From Limnohabitans sp. (GTDB lineage Bacteria; Pseudomonadota; Gammaproteobacteria; Burkholderiales; Burkholderiaceae_C), in contig JALRIL010000157.1 in the NCBI GenBank assembly GCA_023255445.1, positions 1-40,125 of the forward strand: 40,125 nucleotides of DNA, read 5' to 3'. Under the pieces are notes generated by a model, which worked only from the letters and a program-made list of their open reading frames with translations, was not told where the DNA came from and did not search any database. Below, piece after piece: positions 19,185-26,500 of the stretch. Each line of letters starts with the position of its first letter. The first letter of the stretch is position 1. A program made the position numbers and the translations under genes.

Positions 19185-20018
19185 ATGAACGGCGTCCTCG
19201 AACGAACCCTGGGCATCCTCGAACTGCTGTCGCAGCACGGTGAAGGCATGGAACTGGCTGCGATTGCGGACACGCTGGACATTCCGCGCAGCGCGGTGCA
19301 CCGCCTGCTGGCCGATCTGGTGCGCCTGGGCTATGTGCGCCAGGCGCGCGGCCACGGCGACTACCTGCTCACCACCAAACTGGTGTCGATGGGCCTGTCT
19401 TACCTCAGCAACACCGGCATCGTCGACATCGCCCAGCCGCTGCTCAACCGCCTGGCCGAAGTCTCGGGCGAACTGGTGCGACTGTCGGTGGTCGATGGCG
19501 ACCGCCTGACCTGGGTGGCCCGCGCACAAGGCGCGCGCCAGGGCCTGCGCTACGACCCCGACATGGGCAGCGACGCGCGCCTGTCGTGCTCCTCGTCGGG
19601 CTGGGCCTGGCTGTCCACCATGAGTGACGACGAAGCGCTGGCACTGGTCGCCAAACAGGGCATCGGCCAGCCCGAGCAGTTCGGTCCGGCCGCACCAGCC
19701 ACGCTGCAGGAGTTGCTGGCCGCCGTGCAGGCCACGCGCGAGCGCGGCTGGAGCATGACGACCGACACCTACACCGCCGGGCTCTCGGCCATGTCCGCGC
19801 CGGTGCGCTTTGCCGGCCAGCCGGCCTTTGGCGTGCTCACCATCGCCGGCCCCACCGTGCGCTTCAATGCCGAACGCATGGCCAGCCTCGGCGCCGAATT
19901 GCTGTCCACCGCACAGCAGCTGGCCGCGCTCAGTGGCGCCTCGCCCTTCTTTCAGCTCACGGCTGAAACCGGCAAGAGCGCGTCCAACGACGGCCGCAAG
20001 CCCATCTACGCGGTCTGA
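19185..20018 (+). CDS. IclR-family transcriptional regulator
   Basis: VLERTLGILELLSQHGEGMELAAIADTLDIPRSAVHRLLADLVRLGYVRQ...; 1-bp gap after the Gfo/Idh gene. Confidence 0.94.
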   Translation: MNGVLERTLGILELLSQHGEGMELAAIADTLDIPRSAVHRLLADLVRLGYVRQARGHGDYLLTTKLVSMGLSYLSNTGIVDIAQPLLNRLAEVSGELVRLSVVDGDRLTWVARAQGARQGLRYDPDMGSDARLSCSSSGWAWLSTMSDDEALALVAKQGIGQPEQFGPAAPATLQELLAAVQATRERGWSMTTDTYTAGLSAMSAPVRFAGQPAFGVLTIAGPTVRFNAERMASLGAELLSTAQQLAALSGASPFFQLTAETGKSASNDGRKPIYAV

Positions 20019-20020
20019 GC

Positions 20021-21781
20021 ATGGGTGCGCACCGCACACTGGACTGCGACCTGCTGGTCATCGGCTCGGGTGCCGGTGGCCTGTCGGCCGCTGTGACGGC
20101 CGCGCACCTGGGACTGAACGCCATCGTGGCCGAGAAGGACGCGCACTACGGCGGCACCACGGCCTGGTCGGGCGGCTGGATGTGGATTCCCCGCAACCCG
20201 CTCGCAGTCGAGGCCGGCATCCATGAGGCCATCGACAAACCCCTGTCCTATCTGCGCCACGAACTTGGCGAGCAGTTCGACGAAGCCCGCGCCCGCAGCT
20301 TTCTGGACAACGGCCCGCGCATGGTGGATTTCTTCCGCCGCAAGACGGCGCTGCAGTTCATCGACGGCAACGCCATCCCCGACTTTCACGGTCACACGCC
20401 CGATGCGGCCACCGGTGGCCGCTCGGTCTGCGCCGCGCCCTTCGATGGCCGTCGCCTGGGCGAGCGCCTGCATGACCTCAAAGCCCCGCTGCACGAGACC
20501 ACGCTGTGGGGCATGGGCATCGCCTCGGGCGCGGAGCTGCGGCACTTTCTGAACGCGCTGCACAAGCCTGCATCCTTTTGGTACGTCACGAAAAAAGTGT
20601 TACGTCACTGGCGCGACCTGCTGGTGCACCGGCGCGGCACACAGCTGGTCAACGGCAATGCGCTGGTGGCCGGTCTGGCCCGTTCGCTGCTGGACCAAGG
20701 CGGGCAGATTCTGACCAATAGCCCCGCCACGCGCCTGCTCAAGAACGACGGCCGCGTGACTGGCGCGGTGCTGCACACACCTCAGGGCGCACTGCATGTA
20801 CAAGCACGCCGCGGGGTGGTGCTGGCCTGCGGCGGCTTTCCGCACGACCCGAAACGCAAGCAGCAACTGCTGCTCCATGCCCCTACGGGTCATGAACACT
20901 GGTCGGCCGGCAACCGGGGCAACACCGGTGACGGCCTGCGCCTGGGCGAAAGCGCCGGCGGCCAGGTGGCGCGCGACCTGGTGCAGGCAGCCGCCCTCGC
21001 CCCCGTGTCGCTGGTGCCCCGAGCGAACCCTGGCAGCGAAGGCACCGTCGCGCATTTCCCGCACCTGATCGAGCGCGCCAAGCCCGGCCTGATCGCCGTG
21101 ACCGCGCGCGGCGAGCGCTTCACCAACGAGGCGAACTCTTACCACGACTTCATGCAGGGCCTGCTGGCCGCCACACCCGCAGGCCACAAGCCCGAGGCCT
21201 GGCTGCTGTGTGACCACACTTTCATCCGCTACTACGGTCTGGGCGCGGTCAAGCCCGCACCGATGCCGCTCACCCCCTGGCTGGGCAACGGTTATCTGAA
21301 GCGCGGCAACACACTGGCCGAACTGGCCCGTGCCTGCGGCCTTGACGCCGAACGCCTGCAGGCTACCGTGCAGCGCTACAACGCGCTCTGCCAGGATGGC
21401 CAGGACAAAGACTTTGCCAAGGGCGAGACGCCCTACAACCGCATCCAGGGCGATGCCATCCGCGCCACGGCGCGCGGCATGCCCAATCCCTGCATGGGTC
21501 CGCTCGCGCGCGGCCCTTTCTACGCCGTCAAGGTGGTCATGGGCAGCCTGGGCACCTTTGCCGGCCTGCGCGTGAACCCGCAAGGCCAGGTGATCGATGG
21601 GCAAGGCCAGCCGATTGCCGGCCTCTACGCCGGGGGCAACGACATGAACAGCCTCATGGGTGGCCACTACCCGGCCGGTGGCATCACGCTGGGCCCGGCC
21701 ATGACCTTTGGCTTCGTCGCGGCCCACCACCTGGCCGGTGTGGACCCGGCGCACAGCCCATTGAACTCAATAGTTAACTGA
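20021..21781 (+). CDS. FAD-dependent KSTD-like oxidoreductase (copy 3)
   Basis: 586 aa; CDLLVIGSGAGGLSAAVTAAHLGLNAIVAEKDAHYGGTTAWSGGWMWIPRN, and GLYAGGNDMNSLMGGHYPAGGITLGPAMTFGFVAAHHL. Confidence 0.93.
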   Translation: MGAHRTLDCDLLVIGSGAGGLSAAVTAAHLGLNAIVAEKDAHYGGTTAWSGGWMWIPRNPLAVEAGIHEAIDKPLSYLRHELGEQFDEARARSFLDNGPRMVDFFRRKTALQFIDGNAIPDFHGHTPDAATGGRSVCAAPFDGRRLGERLHDLKAPLHETTLWGMGIASGAELRHFLNALHKPASFWYVTKKVLRHWRDLLVHRRGTQLVNGNALVAGLARSLLDQGGQILTNSPATRLLKNDGRVTGAVLHTPQGALHVQARRGVVLACGGFPHDPKRKQQLLLHAPTGHEHWSAGNRGNTGDGLRLGESAGGQVARDLVQAAALAPVSLVPRANPGSEGTVAHFPHLIERAKPGLIAVTARGERFTNEANSYHDFMQGLLAATPAGHKPEAWLLCDHTFIRYYGLGAVKPAPMPLTPWLGNGYLKRGNTLAELARACGLDAERLQATVQRYNALCQDGQDKDFAKGETPYNRIQGDAIRATARGMPNPCMGPLARGPFYAVKVVMGSLGTFAGLRVNPQGQVIDGQGQPIAGLYAGGNDMNSLMGGHYPAGGITLGPAMTFGFVAAHHLAGVDPAHSPLNSIVN

Positions 21782-21792
21782 ATCTTCTTTGA

Positions 21793-22431
21793 ATGGACGA
21801 CACCATGTACTACGAACTCGCCACCATGACCCTGCCCTTTGGCACCGCCGGCCAGGCCGCCACGAATGTGCAGGCGTATGCCAGCAGCGCTGACGCCCAG
21901 GGCGAGCTGCTGGGCTGCTGGTTCACCGACATCGGCCAGCTCAACCAGATGGTCGTGCTGCGCGGCTTTGCCACGCTGGACGCCCTGCAGGCCGAACGCG
22001 AGCGCACGCAAAAACACGGCAGCCCCTTTGGCTGCGGCGAGATTTTCCAGAGTCTGGAGCAGCACAGCTACAAAGGCTTCCCGTGGATGAAGCCGGTGCG
22101 CCCCAGCGCCGAATCCGACATCCAGGGCCCGGTGTATGAAATCCGCACCTACGGCATCAAGACCGGTGGTGTGCAGCCCACCATCGATCTGTGGGAACAG
22201 TACGTGCCCGCCCGCCACAAGCTCTCGCCCTGCGTGGTGGCCATGGTCGCGATCGATGGCCCGCTGCGCTTCACCAACATCTGGGCCTACGAGAGCCTGA
22301 ACGCCCGCAGCCAGATCCGCGCCGACGCCGTGGCCCAGGGCATCTGGCCCCCCAAGGGCGGTCCGGCCCACCTGACCACAAACATGGTCTCCACCATCGC
22401 CATGCCCACCTCTGTGTCGCCTCTGAAGTGA
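21793..22431 (+). CDS. NIPSNAP-family protein (two-domain length)
   Basis: 212 aa; YYELATMTLPFGTAGQAATNVQAY... and VYEIRTYGIKTGGVQPTIDLWEQYVPARHKLSPCVVAM...NIWAYESLNARSQIRADAV. The start may be the internal Met at 21805. Confidence 0.85.
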   Translation: MDDTMYYELATMTLPFGTAGQAATNVQAYASSADAQGELLGCWFTDIGQLNQMVVLRGFATLDALQAERERTQKHGSPFGCGEIFQSLEQHSYKGFPWMKPVRPSAESDIQGPVYEIRTYGIKTGGVQPTIDLWEQYVPARHKLSPCVVAMVAIDGPLRFTNIWAYESLNARSQIRADAVAQGIWPPKGGPAHLTTNMVSTIAMPTSVSPLK

Positions 22432-22438
22432 TCGCGCC

Positions 22439-23245
22439 ATGAGCCGCATCTACTCCCTCGCCTACCTCACGTCGCACCGCTGCACACCCGCAGAGGCGAT
22501 CCGCATCGCCGCACAGACCGGCTACCAGTACGTGGGCCTGCGCCTGTGGCCCAATGCGCCCGGCGCTTCGCAGCAGCACCTGCTGGGCCAGCCGGCCGCC
22601 CTGCGCGAAGCACTGGCTGCACAGAAGGACACCGGCGTGGGTGTGTTCGATCTGGAGATCATCCGCATCAACGAACAGTTCGACCCGCACACCTGGGATG
22701 CGCTGTACGACGTGGGTGCGCAGCTCAAGGCCAAGGCGATTCTGGTGGCCGGTGACGACAACAACGAGGCCCGGTTGACCGAGAACTACGCCCGCCTGTG
22801 CGAGGTCATGCACCCCTTCGGCATGACGGCCGATCTGGAATTCATGCCCTGGACCGCGGTGAAAGACGCGAAGTCGGCGCTGCGCGTCGTGCAAAACGCC
22901 GGCATGCCTGCCAACGCGGGCATCCTGGTGGACGCACTGCACTTTGGCCGCTCCACCACCTCGCTGGACGACATCCGCACCATTCCGCGCCAGCTGCTGC
23001 ACTACGCGCAAATCTGCGATGCCGTGGCAGGACTGGATTTCACAACGGAAGAAATGATCCACACCGCGCGCTGCGAACGCCTGTTGCCGGGCGACGGCAC
23101 GATCGACATCCGAGCCCTGTTCGCCACCCTGCCCGCTGATCTCCCGGTCAGCGTGGAGGTGGTGAACTTTGACCGCGAAGCCCACACCCCACCCGACGCC
23201 TGGGCCGCCGAGTGCCTGGCAGCCAGCCGCCCCTTCACCCACTGA
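22439..23245 (+). CDS. Xylose isomerase-like TIM-barrel protein (sugar-phosphate isomerase/epimerase family; possible DSD-like dehydratase)
   Basis: 268 aa; metal-ligand-like positions in ADLEFMPW (E), GILVDALHFGR (D), YAQICDA (Q) and VSVEVVNFD (E). Confidence 0.85.
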   Translation: MSRIYSLAYLTSHRCTPAEAIRIAAQTGYQYVGLRLWPNAPGASQQHLLGQPAALREALAAQKDTGVGVFDLEIIRINEQFDPHTWDALYDVGAQLKAKAILVAGDDNNEARLTENYARLCEVMHPFGMTADLEFMPWTAVKDAKSALRVVQNAGMPANAGILVDALHFGRSTTSLDDIRTIPRQLLHYAQICDAVAGLDFTTEEMIHTARCERLLPGDGTIDIRALFATLPADLPVSVEVVNFDREAHTPPDAWAAECLAASRPFTH

Positions 23246-23255
23246 GAGACACACC

Positions 23256-24416
23256 ATGGATTTTTCACTCAACGACGAGCAAAAAATGCTGATCGAAACG
23301 GTGCGCCGTTTCATCGCCGAAGAATGCCAGCCACTTGAAGATGAGATCGAGCAGACCGGCGTCTTTGACAACGCCAAGGCCCAGGCCCTGCACAACAAGG
23401 CCAAGGCCCTGGGCCTGTACGGCATGAACATGCCTGAAGACCTGGGCGGCGGCGGCCTGTCCAACCTGGACCGTATCCTGTGCGAAGAGCAGTTCGGGCA
23501 CACCACCGACATCATCATCCGCCGCGCCTTCGGCAATGTGTACGAGCCGCTGCTGCACTGCAAGGGCGAGCAGATCGAGCGCTGGCTCAAGCCTTCGATC
23601 GAAGGCACGCGCACCTGCGCCATCACCATCACCGAACCGGGCGCCGGTTCGGATGCCGCGGGCATCAAGACCACCGCCGTCAAGAATGACAAAGGCTGGG
23701 TGATCAACGGCAGCAAACACTTCATCAGCGACGGCGAGTGGAGCGATTTCTTCCTGGTCTCGGCCCGAACGGGCGAAAAAGAAATTTCCATGTTCATGGT
23801 GGACAAAGGCCTGGCCGGCTTCACCGTGGGCAAGGACCAGAAAATGATGGGCCTGCGCGGCACGCCGCACCTGGAACTGTTCTTCGACAACGTGCAACTC
23901 GAAGATGCCGCTCTGCTGGGCGAAGTCGGTCAGGGTTTCAAGCTGGCCATGGGTGCGCTCAATGTGGTGCGTCTGGCCCAGGTGGGCGCCCGCGCCGTGG
24001 GCAAGGCCAGCCATGTGTGCGAAATCATGGTGGGCTGGGCCAACGAGCGCAAACAGTTCAACACGAAGATCGGCGACTTCCAGATGGTGCAGCAGATGAT
24101 CGCGGACAGCGTGATCGAGATCAACGCAGCGCGCTGGATGGTCTACCACGCCGCATGGATGCTGGACCAGGGCATGGACGCACGCGAACAGATCGCGATG
24201 GTGAAGGTGCACGCAGCCGAGACGCTGGGCCGGGTGGTGGACCGGGCGGTACAGGTGTTTGGTGGCATGGGTTTCTGCAAGGAGCTGCCGATCGAACGCT
24301 ATTACCGCGATGCGCGGATTTACCGCATCTTTGATGGCACGAGCGAGATTCACCGGGGGGTAATTGCCAAGAGCACTATGAAGAAGGGTGCTGTGCTGTT
24401 TGATGTGAACCGCTGA
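23256..24416 (+). CDS. Acyl-CoA dehydrogenase
   Basis: MDFSLNDEQKMLIETVRRFIAEECQPLEDEIEQTG...AITITEPGAGSDAAGIKTTA...YYRDARIYRIFDGTSEIHRGVIAK. Confidence 0.95.
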   Translation: MDFSLNDEQKMLIETVRRFIAEECQPLEDEIEQTGVFDNAKAQALHNKAKALGLYGMNMPEDLGGGGLSNLDRILCEEQFGHTTDIIIRRAFGNVYEPLLHCKGEQIERWLKPSIEGTRTCAITITEPGAGSDAAGIKTTAVKNDKGWVINGSKHFISDGEWSDFFLVSARTGEKEISMFMVDKGLAGFTVGKDQKMMGLRGTPHLELFFDNVQLEDAALLGEVGQGFKLAMGALNVVRLAQVGARAVGKASHVCEIMVGWANERKQFNTKIGDFQMVQQMIADSVIEINAARWMVYHAAWMLDQGMDAREQIAMVKVHAAETLGRVVDRAVQVFGGMGFCKELPIERYYRDARIYRIFDGTSEIHRGVIAKSTMKKGAVLFDVNR

Positions 24417-24442
24417 GGTTGATGGCTTGCGCCACATCGGGG

Positions 24443-24518
24443 GCCGGATAAACGGTATGGGCGGGCTCCTCATGCTGGATTACCAGAAATCGTCGCCCAC
24501 CCATACCGTTCATCCGGC
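24443..24518. repeat. Long inverted repeat / hairpin 1
   Basis: GCCGGATAAACGGTATGGGCGGGC (24443-24466) vs GCCCACCCATACCGTTCATCCGGC (24495-24518): 24-bp arms, 2 mismatches, 28-bp loop. Confidence 0.9.
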
Positions 24519-24564
24519 TGGTGCACCGAAACAGCCGGGGATCACGCTCAGTGAACCACGACCT

Positions 24565-24642
24565 CATCGGGTTTGGGGTGTGCCCCTCGGCCGATTTTCG
24601 GTACTCCGTCATGAGGCCGAGGGGCACACCCCAAACCCGATG
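24565..24642. repeat. Long inverted repeat / hairpin 2
   Basis: CATCGGGTTTGGGGTGTGCCCCTCGGCC (24565-24592) and its perfect reverse complement (24615-24642): 28-bp arms, 22-bp loop. Confidence 0.95.
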
Positions 24643-24683
24643 CAGCAAACCACAAGACCAAAGCACAAACGAGAGACGAGCAA

Positions 24684-26258
24684 ATGCAAACCAAATTCAT
24701 GACCGCCCAAGAGGCGGCACAACTGATCCAGGACGGTGACACCGTGGGCCTCATGGGCGGCGGCGGCGGTCTGATGGAAGCCACCCACATGTTCGAAGCG
24801 GTACAAGAACGGTTCCTGACCACTCAGCACCCCCGCAACCTCACCGTCATGCACGCGCTCGGCATTGGCGACAAAAAAACCAAAGGCATGAACTGCTTCG
24901 CGCACGAGGGTCTGGTCAAACGCGTGATCGGCGGCCACTGGGTCTGGTCACCCGCCATGCAGCAACTGGCGCTGGACAACAAGATCGAGGCCTACATCCT
25001 GCCCGGCGGCGTCTCCAGCCAGCTCATGCGCGAAATCGGCGCCGGCCGCCCCGGCCTCATCAGCCATGTCGGCCTGGGCACGGTATGTGACCCGCGCCAC
25101 GGCGGCGGCAAGATGAACGATGCTGCCAAAGAAGATCTGGCCGAAGTCGTCACCATCGACCACCGTGAATGGCTGCGCTACAAGCCCTTCCCCATCCATG
25201 TCGCCATCGTGCGCGCCAGCAGCGCCGACGAAGACGGCAACATCAGCTTCGAGCACGAAGCCGCCAACCTGGACGCCCAGTCGCTGGCGCTGGCCGCGCG
25301 CAACAGCGGCGGCAAGGTCATCGTGCAAGTCAAGGAACGCCTGCCCAAGGGTGCGCTCAAGGCCCGCGAGGTGCGCATCCCCTCGGCCTGGGTGGACGCC
25401 ATCGTGGTGGACCCGCAGCAGTCCACCAGCTACGCCATCCCGTTCGATCCGGCCTTCAGCGGTGAACTGACCGGTGCCGAACGATTGAGCAGCGAAGCCG
25501 AAGACCATGCCCGCGAAGTCGCGGCCGCACAGGAAGCCTTCAGCGAACGTCAGGCCGTGGCGCGCCGGGCTTACCAGGAGCTCTTCAACACCGGCAAGGC
25601 GCGCCCGGTCATCAACTACGGCGTGGGTGTGCCCGACGCCGTGGCCAAGCTGATCGCCGCGCGCAACGAACAGCACCGCATCTACCAGACCATCGAGCAC
25701 GGCACCTACGGCGGCACGCTGATGGACGGGGTGCTGTTCGGCTATGCCCGCAACGCCACCGCCATGCTCGACGCGGCTACGCAATTCGACTTTTATGGCG
25801 GCGGCGGTCTGGACATTGCTTTTCTGGGCTTTGGCGAGTTTGACGAACAAGGCTCGGTCAACGTCTCGCGCCTGGGCGGTGTGACGGTGGGCCCTGGCGG
25901 CTTCATTGACATCGCCCAGAACGCGAAGAAAGTGGTCTTCTGCGGAACGCTGGCCGCCAAGGGGGTCAAGCTGCAGACCGGCGACGGTCAGATGCGTGTG
26001 CTCGAACAGGGTGCCGTGAAGAAGCTGGTCAGGCAAGTGGACCAGATCACCTTCTCAGGCCCGCAAGGTCTGGTGCGCAATCAAGAGGTGCTGTACTTGA
26101 CCGAGCGGGCGAGCTTTCGCCTCACTGCCCAAGGCATCGAGGTGTTCGAGATCGCTCCGGGCATAGACCTGCAGCGCGACGTGCTCGAGCAGATGGAATT
26201 CACACCACGGGTCGCCCAAGGCTTGAAGGTGATGGACGCTGCTCACTTCAGCGCTTGA
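24684..26258 (+). CDS. Acyl CoA:acetate CoA-transferase (YdiF/propionate CoA-transferase type)
   Basis: 524 aa; N-terminal QDGDTVGLMGGGGGLMEATHMFEAVQERF, IEHGTYGGTLMDGVLFG around the expected catalytic Glu, and DFYGGGGLDIAFLGFGEFDEQGSVNVSRLGG. Confidence 0.92.
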   Translation: MQTKFMTAQEAAQLIQDGDTVGLMGGGGGLMEATHMFEAVQERFLTTQHPRNLTVMHALGIGDKKTKGMNCFAHEGLVKRVIGGHWVWSPAMQQLALDNKIEAYILPGGVSSQLMREIGAGRPGLISHVGLGTVCDPRHGGGKMNDAAKEDLAEVVTIDHREWLRYKPFPIHVAIVRASSADEDGNISFEHEAANLDAQSLALAARNSGGKVIVQVKERLPKGALKAREVRIPSAWVDAIVVDPQQSTSYAIPFDPAFSGELTGAERLSSEAEDHAREVAAAQEAFSERQAVARRAYQELFNTGKARPVINYGVGVPDAVAKLIAARNEQHRIYQTIEHGTYGGTLMDGVLFGYARNATAMLDAATQFDFYGGGGLDIAFLGFGEFDEQGSVNVSRLGGVTVGPGGFIDIAQNAKKVVFCGTLAAKGVKLQTGDGQMRVLEQGAVKKLVRQVDQITFSGPQGLVRNQEVLYLTERASFRLTAQGIEVFEIAPGIDLQRDVLEQMEFTPRVAQGLKVMDAAHFSA

Positions 26259-26500
26259 ACGACATCGGGCGATTCGGTGTGCGGCAAGGCCATCCGAATC
26301 GCCCCATGCGGACATCTTGGCTCGCACTTGCCGCAGGCTGTACAGCCCGGTGCATCGTGCAAAACTGCGTGTTTAACCCAATCTCGTGTCTTCAAGCTGA
26401 GCACATGCGGCCGACACACCGCCACACACCAGCCACAGCCCGTGCAACGTTCAGTGTCAATGTGCGGCAGCAACTTGGGCGTCATGGTGCCGCCTGTCAC
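26243..26500 (-). CDS. 2[4Fe-4S] ferredoxin-type protein
   Basis: 85 aa; [13 protein letters not shown] and [13 protein letters not shown] cluster motifs. Confidence 0.9.
   Translation of the reverse strand: MTGGTMTPKLLPHIDTERCTGCGWCVAVCRPHVLSLKTRDWVKHAVLHDAPGCTACGKCEPRCPHGAIRMALPHTESPDVVQALK

Noticed and set aside
18915-20039. 374-aa minus-strand ORF opposite the IclR gene
   Set aside because: Shadow ORF; the IclR reading on the plus strand has a clear HTH and effector domain and operon spacing.
20600-21754. 384-aa minus-strand ORF opposite FAD copy 3
   Set aside because: Shadow ORF without motifs; the plus strand encodes a full FAD protein.
22271-24473. Overlapping long minus-strand ORFs (539 and 402 aa) opposite the NIPSNAP, TIM-barrel and ACAD genes
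   Set aside because: Shadow ORFs; no domain-like motifs and contradicted by strongly supported plus-strand genes.
24376-24823. Small ORFs over the double-hairpin region
   Set aside because: Their translations mostly reflect the inverted repeats (the same GFGVCPSA/GHTPNP-like strings in both directions), so non-coding repeat structure is the simpler explanation.
24948-26036. 362-aa minus-strand ORF opposite the CoA-transferase
   Set aside because: Antisense shadow with biased composition.
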